This document shows, piece after piece, positions 1-7,988 of a stretch of DNA of 64,000 nucleotides. Every line of letters begins with the position of its first letter. The stretch's first letter is position 1. The position numbers and the translations under genes were made by a program. Location of the stretch: positions 3,224,001-3,288,000 of the forward strand of contig NZ_CP109430.1 in NCBI RefSeq assembly GCF_036250735.1. Reading direction: 5' to 3'. This DNA is from Streptosporangium sp. NBC_01495 (GTDB lineage Bacteria > Actinomycetota > Actinomycetes > Streptosporangiales > Streptosporangiaceae). The notes below the pieces were generated by a model. That model worked only from the letters and a program-made list of their open reading frames with translations, did not search any database and was not told the origin of the DNA.

Positions 1-1
1 C

Positions 2-952
2 GACCTGGATCCGGGGTCCTGGCGCCTGACCGTGGACGGCCTGGTCGAGCGCCCGCTGACGCTGTCCCTGGAGGACCTGCGTTCCGGGTTCCCCGAGCGG
101 ACCCTGGTGGCGACCCTGCAGTGCGCGGGCAACCGCCGTGCCGGTCTGATCGAGGTGCGCGACATTCCCGGTGAGGATCCCTGGGGGCCCGGCGCCACCT
201 CCACCGCCCGTTGGAGCGGCGTCGGCCTGGCCGACGTCCTCGCCCGCGCCGGACTGCTCCCCGAGGCCGCGCACATCGCCTTCGCCGCTCCGGACGTCTC
301 CGAGCTCGCCGATCCGGCCCAGCCCTACGGCGGCTCCGTGCCCGTGGCCAAGGCCGTCGGCGGGCAGGTGCTGCTGGCCTGGGCCATGAACGACCGGCCG
401 CTGCCCCGGGCCCACGGCGCCCCGCTCCGCGTCGTGGTCCCCGGCTGGATCGGCGCCCGCAGCGTCAAATGGCTCCAGCGCGTCACCGCGCGGAGGGAAC
501 CGTCGGACAACTACTTCCAGGCCACGGCCTACCGCCTCCTGCCTCCCGAGGCCGACCCCGCCAAGGCGGGGCCCGGTGACGGCATCTCCCTGGGACCTGT
601 CGTCCTCAACACCGCCATCCTGAGCCCCGGCGACGGCGCCCGCCTTCGGCCCGGCCTCACCCGGATCACCGGCTACGCCTACGCCGGAGACGGACGTACC
701 GTCGCCCGCGTCGACGTCTCCCTCGACAGGGGCGACAGCTGGATCCAGGCGGACCTCGGCGAGCAGGTGGGCCCCTGGGCCTGGCGGCACTGGCACGCCA
801 CCGCCGACCTGGGGAAGGGCGAGACCGTGATCGTCGCCCGCGCCTGGGACAGTGGCGGGGCCACCCAGCCGGAATCGCCCCGGCACGTGTGGAATCCCAA
901 GGGGTACGCCAACACCTCCTGGTCTCGCGTCCGCGTCACCTGCGTCCCTTGA
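2..952 (+). CDS. Sulfite-oxidase-family molybdopterin enzyme, 5' truncated by window edge
   Basis: The frame is open from the first bases (reads DLDPGSWRLTVDGLV) to a TGA at 950, so the true start lies outside the window; about 316 residues are visible. Seen: the TLQCAGNRR block, whose Cys is the usual molybdenum ligand of the sulfite oxidase fold, the HGAPLRVVVPGWIGARSVKW block typical of this family's cofactor domain, and a C-terminal beta-rich part (about residues 195-310) that fits the Mo-co dimerisation domain. Family role: oxidation of sulfite or related oxyanion/sulfoxide chemistry using a molybdenum cofactor, often exported. No haem domain is visible. The substrate cannot be named from sequence, and the N-terminal targeting region is missing. 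Confidence 0.9.
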   Translation, partial: DLDPGSWRLTVDGLVERPLTLSLEDLRSGFPERTLVATLQCAGNRRAGLIEVRDIPGEDPWGPGATSTARWSGVGLADVLARAGLLPEAAHIAFAAPDVSELADPAQPYGGSVPVAKAVGGQVLLAWAMNDRPLPRAHGAPLRVVVPGWIGARSVKWLQRVTARREPSDNYFQATAYRLLPPEADPAKAGPGDGISLGPVVLNTAILSPGDGARLRPGLTRITGYAYAGDGRTVARVDVSLDRGDSWIQADLGEQVGPWAWRHWHATADLGKGETVIVARAWDSGGATQPESPRHVWNPKGYANTSWSRVRVTCVP

Positions 953-1094
953 TGGGCACTGGGGCGCCGGGGGAGCTGAGGAGACGCTGAGGGGACACGC
1001 CGCGGGCGCCGCACGTCGCGGGGAGGGTTCCGCGAGGTTCCGGTTCGGATGACGCCCGCCTCGGACGTCGCCATGGCCGGACGCGCCAGAACCC

Positions 1095-1287
1095 GTCTGA
1101 CAATTCGGCCTGGCGGAGCCAGAGCATCAAGGACGCGATGACGGCGCCTGCGCGACAACGGCCGGCAAGCCTGTTGAAACGGGTGGTCGCGACCCGCCGC
1201 TGTTTGAGCTTGCAGAAACACCCTTCGACCAGGTTGCGCCCCCCGGGGCGGACCGCATGTGCGCCGAAGACACAATCCGCAGGTCCG
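1095..1287 (-). pseudogene. IS5-type transposase C-terminal remnant
   Basis: On the minus strand this stretch reads GAHAVRPGGRNLVEGCFCKL followed by KQRRVATTRFNRLAG and IASLMLWLRQAEL. That is the characteristic C-terminal block of IS5-family DDE transposases (R-N-x-V-E-x-C-F-x-x-L-K-Q, with the catalytic Glu in NLVE). There is no upstream half: the frame closes with stops about 30 codons before the motif, and no start, terminal repeats or partner ORF are present. It is therefore a decayed relic. Its presence beside another remnant marks the 953-1700 gap as a former insertion or deletion hot spot. Confidence 0.65.
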
Positions 1288-1468
1288 ACATCTCATCAGA
1301 GATCAACCCTCCCGGTCACCAGCCAGGGGCACGGTCTGACCCTGGGGCTCGACGGCCCAGAGGCAGTCAGCGCTCACCTGGCGGCGGCTTACCGAATCGA
1401 GTCTGCCTGACCAGGCAAAACACTCTCGATTCACCCCCATCAGAGGGGGTCGCGGTGCTGTCTTTCGC

Positions 1469-1704
1469 TCACCTTCCGGCGGTGGCCAGGTGGTCGCGCC
1501 AGGCGGTCATCTCACGGACGGTGACCGCCCGCGAGCGGTCGTGCCGAGCCGGTCGGTGATCCGGGCGGAAAACCGCTCCGGGTGCCGGGCGATCTCGCCG
1601 ACGACCTCCGGCGAGCGGACTCCGCGGACCGCTGGATCGAGACAGTACTCGATCCAGGTGGTGAGGCGGTCGCCGACCGGGGTGAGCTGCCCCCGAGTGC
1701 TTTC
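1469..1704 (-). pseudogene. Unidentified coding remnant, frameshifted
   Basis: The minus-strand frame reads LTPVGDRLTTWIEYCLDPAV then VVGEIARHPERFSARITDRL, with protein-like composition, but it begins directly after a TAA with no usable start codon. A shift of frame near 1520 is needed to continue into DRSRAVTVREMTAWRDHLAT before a stop at 1469. The text looks like a once-functional helical protein of about 75 residues. I do not recognise the family. It ends immediately upstream of the promoter of the GntR operon. Confidence 0.35.
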
Positions 1705-1732
1705 TTAACAAGTTCCATACATGTAATAATCT
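1705..1732 (+). promoter_or_regulatory. Putative promoter of the GntR-ABC operon
   Basis: A locally AT-rich island in very GC-rich DNA contains TTAACA (1705-1710), a 16-bp spacer and TAATCT (1727-1732), which fit a housekeeping -35/-10 pair. Two short perfect palindromes lie here: ACATGT (1719-1724) inside the spacer and AGTACT (1735-1740) at the expected transcript start. These are plausible operator positions for autoregulation by the adjacent GntR-type repressor. Confidence 0.5.
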
Positions 1733-1766
1733 AAAGTACTAGGACAGTAGATAAATGGAGGAACCG

Positions 1767-2159
1767 GTGATCGAGTTCCATCTGGACGCGAAGTCCGGCG
1801 TCTCGCCGTACATGCAGCTGGTCCAGCAGGTACGGCATGCGCTACGACTCGGCCTCCTGCGCGAGGGCGACCAGCTGCCGACCGTCAAGGAGGCCGTGGC
1901 GCAATTGGCGATCAACCCCAACACCGTCCTCAAGGCCTACCGGGAGCTCGAGCACGAGGGCCTGGTCGCCGCCAGGCCGGGGGTGGGGACGTTCGTGACG
2001 GCGACCCTCACCAACACCTCGCTGGCCGCGCACGGCCCGCTGCGGCTGGAGCTACAGCGTTGGCTGGCCAAGGCCCGCCGGGCCGGCCTCGACGACGAGA
2101 GCATCGAGGCCCTCTTCACGACCACCTTTCGGACCACCGCTCAGGAGGAAATAGCGTGA
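1767..2159 (+). CDS. GntR-family transcriptional regulator, YtrA subfamily
   Basis: Small regulator of 130 residues: an N-terminal winged helix (PYMQLVQQVRHALRLG, then LPTVKEAVAQLAINPNTVLKAYRELE, the GntR recognition-helix pattern) and a short C-terminal helical tail, the YtrA arrangement without a large effector domain. I prefer the GTG at 1767 because GGAGG lies at 1757-1761 with a 5-nt gap; an ATG at 1755 overlaps that site. Its TGA overlaps the GTG of the ABC ATPase. YtrA regulators usually repress their own ABC-exporter operon, which fits the gene order here. Confidence 0.92.
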   Translation: MIEFHLDAKSGVSPYMQLVQQVRHALRLGLLREGDQLPTVKEAVAQLAINPNTVLKAYRELEHEGLVAARPGVGTFVTATLTNTSLAAHGPLRLELQRWLAKARRAGLDDESIEALFTTTFRTTAQEEIA

Positions 2160-3043
2160 CCGCTGTCTTAGAAGCCCAGGGACTGGGCAAGCGGTACGGC
2201 AAGCGCTGGGCGCTGCGCGAGTGCACCGTCGACATCCCGGCAGGCCACGTCGTCGGACTGGTGGGCCCCAACGGAGCCGGCAAGACCACGCTGCTGAAGC
2301 TGGCCAGCGGCCAGCTCGAACCGACGTCGGGCGGCATCACCGTGCTGGGCGGCCGTCCCGTCAGCGGTCGCGCACAACTGGCCAAGGTCGGCTTCGTCGC
2401 TCAGGACACCCCCGTCTACACGGGGCTGACCATCGCGGATCACCTGCGGCTGGGTGCCCGGCTCAACCCTCGCTGGGACGCCGCGATGGCACGGGAGCGC
2501 ATCGCACGGCTCGGCCTCGTCCCCACCCAACGGGCGGGCAAGCTCTCGGGCGGCGAGCGTGCCCAGCTCGCCCTCACCCTGGGCCTGGCCAAGCGGCCCG
2601 AGCTGCTGATCCTGGACGAGCCGGTGGCCTCGCTGGACCCGCTGGCCCGCCGCGAGTTCCTGCAGGGGCTGATGGAGGCCACCGTCGAGCACGAGTTCAG
2701 CGTCGTGCTCTCCTCCCACCTGGTCTCCGACCTGGAACGGACCTGCGACTTCCTGATCGTGCTGGTCGACTCCCGTGTCCAGGTCGCCGGAGAGGTCGAC
2801 AGGCTGCTGGCCACCCATCACCGGCTCACCGGCCCGCGCCGCGACCCCGACCGGCTTCCCGCCGATCAGCACGTGGTCTTCGCACGCCACACCGACCGGC
2901 AGAGCACGTACGTGGTCCGTACCGACGCCCCGATCCTCGACCCCGCCTGGACGGTCACCCAGCTCGGCCTGGAGGACCTCGTCCTGGCCTACATGGAGAA
3001 GCGCACCGCCGAGAACCGGCGAGCCGCCCTGGAGGTGCGGTGA
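2156..3043 (+). CDS. ABC transporter ATP-binding protein
   Basis: ATPase of 295 residues. Walker A GPNGAGKT (about residues 37-44), signature LSGGE (about 130) and Walker B LLILDEP followed by the D-loop are all present. The GTG at 2156 follows AGGAGGAAATAGC and overlaps the regulator's stop as GTGA. The C-terminal 70 residues are a non-catalytic extension often seen in exporters of this type. It pairs with the permease that starts at its stop codon. The substrate is unknown; YtrA-linked exporters in Gram-positive bacteria are often induced by cell-envelope-active compounds. Confidence 0.95.
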   Translation: MTAVLEAQGLGKRYGKRWALRECTVDIPAGHVVGLVGPNGAGKTTLLKLASGQLEPTSGGITVLGGRPVSGRAQLAKVGFVAQDTPVYTGLTIADHLRLGARLNPRWDAAMARERIARLGLVPTQRAGKLSGGERAQLALTLGLAKRPELLILDEPVASLDPLARREFLQGLMEATVEHEFSVVLSSHLVSDLERTCDFLIVLVDSRVQVAGEVDRLLATHHRLTGPRRDPDRLPADQHVVFARHTDRQSTYVVRTDAPILDPAWTVTQLGLEDLVLAYMEKRTAENRRAALEVR

Positions 3044-4098
3044 TGATCTGGCTGACCTGGCGCCAGTTCCGCGGCTCGGCCGCGATGATGGCCGCCCTGC
3101 TCGTCGCACTCATCGCCGTCCTGGCCTTGACCGGCCCGGACCTGGCCTCCCAATACTCCACCGGGATCGCCACCTGTACGCAGGACAGTACCTGCGACCG
3201 CTTCTACGACCGCTTCTTCGACGAGTACCAGCTGCCCTTCACGGCCGTCAGCCTCGTCGCGCTGCTCCTGCCGGCGCTGGTCGGGCTCTTCTGGGGAGCA
3301 CCGATGATCACCCGCGAGCTGGAGGCGAACACGCATCTTCTGGTGTGGAACCAGAGCATCACCCGCGGCCGCTGGCTGGCGGTCAAGCTCACGCTCACCG
3401 GCCTGGTCGCCATGGCCACCGCCGGCGTGTGCGGCCTCGCGGTGACCTGGTGGTCCGATCCCCTGGACAAGTCGGCCGTTCCGGAGCTGGCCCTGATGGC
3501 TCCTCTGGTGTTCGGTGCGCGCGGCATCGCCCCGATGGGGTACGCGGCCTTCGCTTTCGTCCTCGGGGTGACCGTGGGCATGCTCGCCCGCCGCACGTTG
3601 GCCGCCATGGCCCTCACCCTGGCGCTCTTCACCGTGATCCAGATCGCCATGCCACTGCTGGTCCGGCCCCACCTGATGCCCCCGGTCACGTCGGCCTTCG
3701 AACTCAGCAAGGCGAACGTGGACGGCATCGGCGTGAACCGGGACGAAACCCAGCTCGTGCACATCATGCTGGAGTTGGCCGTCCCCGGCCACGCCGGCGC
3801 CTGGGTCCTGTCCAGCGAGTTCGTCGATCCGTTCGGGCGCCCGAGCGGCACGGAAGCCGCCGTCAAGCTCTCCACCACGTCGGGACCCTGCGCACCGCCG
3901 GGGGCGGGAGCGGGAGCGGGACAGGGCATGGACACGTGCGTGGCCGAGATCAACCGGCTCGGCTACCGGCAGCAGGCGACCTACCAGCCCCTTGAGCGCT
4001 TCTGGCCCTTCCAGTGGATCGAGACCGGGATCTACGCCCTGCTCACCGCCGGCCTCACCTGGTTCTGCTTCTGGTGGGTCCGAAGGCGCCTGTCATGA
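3043..4098 (+). CDS. ABC-2 type transporter permease
   Basis: Membrane protein of 351 residues that begins MIWLTWRQFRGSAAMMAALL. A first hydrophobic segment (about residues 17-32) is followed by an extracytoplasmic loop with two Cys (IATCTQDSTCDRF), then several membrane spans. The segment ITRELEANTHLLVWNQSITR is a common cytoplasmic coupling segment of actinobacterial ABC-2 permeases. The ATG overlaps the ATPase stop (ATGA-type overlap); a GTG three bases earlier is an alternative start. Partner of the preceding ATPase. The last TGA overlaps the start of the S41 lipoprotein. Confidence 0.9.
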   Translation: MIWLTWRQFRGSAAMMAALLVALIAVLALTGPDLASQYSTGIATCTQDSTCDRFYDRFFDEYQLPFTAVSLVALLLPALVGLFWGAPMITRELEANTHLLVWNQSITRGRWLAVKLTLTGLVAMATAGVCGLAVTWWSDPLDKSAVPELALMAPLVFGARGIAPMGYAAFAFVLGVTVGMLARRTLAAMALTLALFTVIQIAMPLLVRPHLMPPVTSAFELSKANVDGIGVNRDETQLVHIMLELAVPGHAGAWVLSSEFVDPFGRPSGTEAAVKLSTTSGPCAPPGAGAGAGQGMDTCVAEINRLGYRQQATYQPLERFWPFQWIETGIYALLTAGLTWFCFWWVRRRLS

Positions 4099-5513
4099 CC
4101 GCCGTCAGGACCGCGGCCGCCGGGCTCGCCCTCCTGCTGGCGACGGCCTGCACCGCGCCGGCGCCGCCGCGCATCCAGGCGAGCACGGCGGGCGCGACGG
4201 TCTGCGCGCGCCCCCAAGGCCCCCCGGCAGTGGAGACGGCCACCACGATCGAGGTCATCGAGCAGGCGTACTTCTGCATTCTGGGCACCTACTACAGCGG
4301 CGCCACCCTGGACGCCCGCTCACTGCTGATGGCCGGGTTCGTCGCCCTGACCCAGGAGCTCAACCGCGACGGGCGCGACGTGCCCGAGGCGACCATGCCC
4401 GCGCTGACCGGCGACCGCAAAGCCGACTGGGCCGCCTTCGAGACCATCTTCCGGAAGATCACCGACCAGGTCCCCGACCTGCGCGACCGGTTGGCCGTCG
4501 TCACCCTGGAGGCCGTCGTGGCCGCCCTCGGCGACAACCACGCCCGTTGGGCGCACGACGTCAAGCGCCACCCCGATCACTACGACGGCGACGGCTACGG
4601 CCTGGGCCTGGCCGCGAACGTCAACGGCCCGCAGGCGGACGCCAACCTCGGCGTCGCCCTCCCCCCGCTGTTCGTCACCACGGTGCAGGGCGGCGCCGCC
4701 CAGGCCGCCCGCCTGCGCCCGGGCGACATCATCGAAGCGGTCAACGAATCGGCGCCCTTCATCGACGGCAAGGCCACCCCCGCGATCGCCGCCCTCTACC
4801 CGCAGTACCCCGACGCGCGGCCGGTGCGGCTGCGGCTGCTGCGGCAGGCCACCGGCCGCCGCTGGAGCGTCACGCTCAAGCCCGGCCTCTACCAGCGGGA
4901 CCTGGCCACCCTGCAGGTGGTGAGATCGGAGCTGCTGGAAGACGACATCGCCTACGTACGGATGACCGCCTTCGCTCCCGACTCCGCGAACCGGGTGCTC
5001 AAGGCCGTCTCCCGGCTGCGCACCGGCCGGACCCTGTCCGGTGTCGTGCTGGACCTGCGCGGCAACGGCGGCGGCAGCCCCGTGGAGGCGACCCGGCTGG
5101 TGAGCGCGTTCGTCCACGGCAAGGTCACCGCCTACCAGTGCACCGTGGACGCCAGGTGCGAGGCGTCGCGGACCGACGACACCGTCGAGTTGCTCGGCCT
5201 GCCGCTGGTGGTGCTCGTCGACCGCGGCTGCGCCTCGGCGTGCGAGCACTTCAGCTCCGCGGTCAAGGACCTGCGCATCGGCCGGCTGGTCGGCACCAGG
5301 ACCGCCGGCGTCATCTCCGGCCCGGCGCAGCCGTACCTGCTCGGCGACAACACCCTCCTGAGCTTCCCCGACAGACACCACCTGGGGCCCAACCGCGAGG
5401 TGATCGACAAGATCGGCGTGCCGCCCGACCACTACGTACCCCTGACCCCCAAGGACGCGGCCGCCGGGCGCGACCCCGCGCTGGCCAAGGCCCTGACCTT
5501 GCTGCACATGTGA
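4095..5513 (+). CDS. Lipoprotein S41-family (tail-specific-protease-like) peptidase with PDZ domain
   Basis: 472 residues. The N terminus is a signal peptide ending in a lipobox-like LLATAC, predicting a lipid-anchored extracytoplasmic protein. A PDZ-like segment follows (about residues 170-240, with AAQAARLRPGDIIEAVN). The S41 catalytic part (about 290-440) contains VVLDLRGNGGGSPVEA and GCASACEHFSSAVKDL, which supply the Ser and Lys expected for the catalytic dyad. The ATG at 4095 overlaps the permease stop. Its place behind an exporter suggests an envelope processing or quality-control role for the exported substrate; that is inference. Confidence 0.88.
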   Translation: MTAVRTAAAGLALLLATACTAPAPPRIQASTAGATVCARPQGPPAVETATTIEVIEQAYFCILGTYYSGATLDARSLLMAGFVALTQELNRDGRDVPEATMPALTGDRKADWAAFETIFRKITDQVPDLRDRLAVVTLEAVVAALGDNHARWAHDVKRHPDHYDGDGYGLGLAANVNGPQADANLGVALPPLFVTTVQGGAAQAARLRPGDIIEAVNESAPFIDGKATPAIAALYPQYPDARPVRLRLLRQATGRRWSVTLKPGLYQRDLATLQVVRSELLEDDIAYVRMTAFAPDSANRVLKAVSRLRTGRTLSGVVLDLRGNGGGSPVEATRLVSAFVHGKVTAYQCTVDARCEASRTDDTVELLGLPLVVLVDRGCASACEHFSSAVKDLRIGRLVGTRTAGVISGPAQPYLLGDNTLLSFPDRHHLGPNREVIDKIGVPPDHYVPLTPKDAAAGRDPALAKALTLLHM

Positions 5514-6680
5514 ATGGACCTCTCCATGAGACAGCTCCTGGCGGTGGCCGCGGGATTGGTCGTCCTGGCCGCGTCCGCCTGCTCCGCGCCCACGCCGCCC
5601 CGGGCCGCAGCCCCGTCGGCCACACCGACCGGCCCCGCCACCCTGCCCGCCCCCACCGGCCCCCGGCCGGTCGGCACCACCACCCTGTATCTGACGGACA
5701 CCTCCCGCCCCGATCCCTGGGACCTCGACGTCGACACCAGGGAGCTCAAGGTCACCCTGTGGTATCCGGCCAAGCGGCGCGACGGGGAGCGCGCGCCGTA
5801 CATGACGCCGAAGGAATCGGAACTCCTCCTGAAGGGCTCCAGGGTCACCGGCGCACCGTACGACACACTGAGCAAGACACGCACGAACGCCGTCAAAGAC
5901 GCCGACCCGGCAGGGCGCGGGCTCCCGCTCGTGGTGCTCTCTCCTGGCTTCACCAAGCCGGTGAGCACCCTCACGTCCCTGGCCGAGGATCTGGCCAGCC
6001 GAGGGTACGTCGTGGCCGGGATCGACCACACCCACGAGAGCTACGCCACCACCTTCCCCGACGGGCGGGTCGCCGAGTGCCTCGCCTGCGACAGCGACAC
6101 CGACCCGGGATTCGGCCCGAGAGTGGTCCAGGGCCGGGCGGCCGACGTCTCCTTCGTGCTCGATCGGCTGCCGTCGGAGTGGGACGGTTCCGGCCTGATC
6201 GACCGCTCCCGAATCGCGATGGCAGGCCAGTCGATCGGCGGGGCCGCCGCCATGGCGGCCATGCTGAAGGACTCCCGCGTGCGCGCCGGGGTCGACATGG
6301 ACGGCACCACCTATGCCCGGATTCCCAAGAGCGGGTTCTCCCGGCCGTTCATGTTCATCGGTGCGCCGCAGCACGTCCCCGGGGGCCGCGACACCTCCTG
6401 GGACCGCGATTGGAAACGGCTGACCGGGTGGAAGCGCTGGCTCGTGCTGTCGGACACGGACCACCAGTCCTTCACCGACCTGCCACTGCTGGCGGGCGCA
6501 CTCGGCATCAGGCCCGCCCCCGGCGCCCTGTCCGGGGCGCGTTCCGCCGAGCTCACCCGCACGTACGTGGCGGCCTTCCTCGACCGGCACCTGAAGTCGC
6601 GGCCGCAGCCCCTGCTGGAGGGGCCGTCGTCGCGCTCCCCGGAGGTGAAGTTCTGCCCCGCGACGTGCGGCACCCCCTGA
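5514..6680 (+). CDS. Lipoprotein alpha/beta hydrolase, PAF-acetylhydrolase-like
   Basis: About 388 residues with a second lipoprotein signal peptide (LLAVAAGLVVLAASAC). The hydrolase core shows VVLSPGFTKPVSTLTSLAED (oxyanion strand and loop), GIDHTHES and the nucleophile elbow AMAGQSIGGAAAM, a pattern typical of the platelet-activating-factor acetylhydrolase/dienelactone-type esterases. A late DTDHQSF can supply the His. It starts one base after the S41 stop. An in-frame ATG at 5526 is an equally good start for the signal peptide. It is the fifth gene of the operon; the substrate is unknown. Confidence 0.85.
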   Translation: MDLSMRQLLAVAAGLVVLAASACSAPTPPRAAAPSATPTGPATLPAPTGPRPVGTTTLYLTDTSRPDPWDLDVDTRELKVTLWYPAKRRDGERAPYMTPKESELLLKGSRVTGAPYDTLSKTRTNAVKDADPAGRGLPLVVLSPGFTKPVSTLTSLAEDLASRGYVVAGIDHTHESYATTFPDGRVAECLACDSDTDPGFGPRVVQGRAADVSFVLDRLPSEWDGSGLIDRSRIAMAGQSIGGAAAMAAMLKDSRVRAGVDMDGTTYARIPKSGFSRPFMFIGAPQHVPGGRDTSWDRDWKRLTGWKRWLVLSDTDHQSFTDLPLLAGALGIRPAPGALSGARSAELTRTYVAAFLDRHLKSRPQPLLEGPSSRSPEVKFCPATCGTP

Positions 6681-6755
6681 AGCCGTACGGCGGGGTGTTC
6701 GCCGTCCGACCGGTGGCGACATCGTGGACCGCACCGTTGAATCGTCGGACAGGCC

Positions 6756-7226
6756 TCAGTCGCGGGCCAGGTCGCGGCGGAGGTGTTCGGCGGTGAAGGA
6801 GTCCCGCTCGTCGAGGAGGTGCGACGGCGTGCCCTCGAAGATCACGGCGCCGCCCCGGTCGCCGCCGTCGGGGCCGAGGTCGACGATCCAGTCGGCGATC
6901 TCGATGACGTCGCGGTCGTGCTCGACGACGAGCACGGTGTTGCCCTTGTCCTGCAGCTCGCGCAGCAACTCGTTCATGCGCGTCACGTCGCGCGGATGCA
7001 GCCCGATGGTCGGCTCGTCGAAGATGTACGTCATGTCGGTCAGGCTGCTGCCCAGGTGCCTGACCATCTTGATCCGCTGTGACTCCCCGCCGGAGAGGGT
7101 GGGCGTCGGCCGGTCCAGGCTGAGATACCCCAGGCCGATGGTGACCAGGTGCCGCAGCCGGTTCACGATCGCCGGGACCATCGTCGCCGCGACCGGGGCG
7201 TCGATCCCGGCGACCACGTCGACAGC
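6756..7226 (-). pseudogene. UvrA-like ABC ATPase, C-terminal fragment only
   Basis: About 155 residues matching the end of UvrA-type (UvrA2/drug-resistance paralogue) proteins: IGLGYLSLDRPTPTLSGGES (signature motif), MTYIFDEPTIGLHPRDVTRM (Walker B and D-loop) and NTVLVVEHDRDVIEIADWIV. The normal protein exceeds 700 residues; both P-loops, zinc modules and the first ATPase are absent. Homology stops abruptly at about 7226, the same point where an oppositely directed regulator remnant begins. It is not expected to be functional, although the frame is open and could be translated from an internal GTG at 7217. Confidence 0.85.
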
Positions 7227-7330
7227 TCGGCCTGGACTTCACCGTATGGGAGCCGCCCGAGCTGATCGACCACCTCCGGACGCTGGCCGCCCGCCTTCAG
7301 GCCTCGACGGAGCCGCCGCTGCGCCAGTAG
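7220..7330 (+). pseudogene. WYL-domain regulator C-terminal remnant
   Basis: A plus-strand frame reads LGLDFTVWEPPELIDHLRTL then AARLQAS before a TAG at 7328. The pattern VxEPPELxxxLRxLAxRL is the usual ending of YafY/WYL-type transcriptional regulators. Nothing upstream encodes the rest. The remnant starts at the point where the UvrA-like fragment (other strand) loses its 5' part, and its 3' end runs into the DUF2087 gene end. Confidence 0.45.
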
Positions 7331-7815
7331 ACGTTGCTCGCCCGGCTGAGCATGCCCTCCTCGACCAGATAGCGGCGCAGCGCCGCGTAGTCGTCGTGGA
7401 AGGCGCGCAGCGCGACGTTGACCTCCTTCTCCGGGTAGCGGACCCCCGGTTCGAAGACCTGGACCACGTAGTCGAGCACGACGAGCTGCTTGTCACGCTT
7501 GGTGGGGATCGCCCGCAGCCGTCCCTCGACGAGGAAGGACTGCAGAACCCTCTCCTCGGGGGAGGCCGGGGTGGCGGGCCTGGCCGTGGCGTGCAGCAGC
7601 TCACGGAAACGCTCGCGCCGCGCCTCCCACTCGCCGCCCTCTCCCCGTACGGCCAGCCCGCCGCGTTCCAGGCGGTCCAGCGCGCGCCTGACCGCCTCCC
7701 CGTCGAGGCCTGGCTCCTCCTCCGGTTTGCCGCCCAGCACCAGGGCGGCCAGCACCTTCAATGTGTCCTCCTGGTACAGCAGACCCAGCACCTGCCTGAT
7801 CGCGTCGTCGCTCAT
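7297..7815 (-). CDS. DUF2087-domain protein
   Basis: 172 residues, start MSDDAIRQVLGLL. The N-terminal half is helical and resembles a winged-helix module (about residues 1-75). The C-terminal half (about 85-165) is the DUF2087 block: RAIPTKRDKQLVVLDYVVQV, FEPGVRYPEKEVNVALRAFH and the ending YLVEEGMLSRASNVYWR. Proteins of this type are probable DNA-binding regulators; the target is not known. It lies 173 bp downstream of the helicase gene on the same strand, so cotranscription is possible. The final residues overlap the regulator remnant on the other strand. Confidence 0.8.
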   Translation of the reverse strand: MSDDAIRQVLGLLYQEDTLKVLAALVLGGKPEEEPGLDGEAVRRALDRLERGGLAVRGEGGEWEARRERFRELLHATARPATPASPEERVLQSFLVEGRLRAIPTKRDKQLVVLDYVVQVFEPGVRYPEKEVNVALRAFHDDYAALRRYLVEEGMLSRASNVYWRSGGSVEA

Positions 7816-7988
7816 CCCGCCATTCTTGCCGGTCCCGCCTGATATTTCTGCGCCCGCGGACAGCCGGGACGAGCCCTTGGCCGTCGTCTCCGGCGCCGGG
7901 TGTGGCGGGGAGGGCGGGGGAGCCGGGTGGCCGGAGCCGGTTCGGGCCGTGAACCGGCCGCCTCTCCCGCCGAAGGCGCCAGGGGGTG

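Noticed and set aside
4320-6734. A very long open minus-strand frame (over 800 codons) opposite the S41 protease and esterase genes
   Set aside because: It is the antisense shadow of two strong genes with lipoprotein signals and catalytic motifs; its translation is Gly/Arg-rich and shows no domain.
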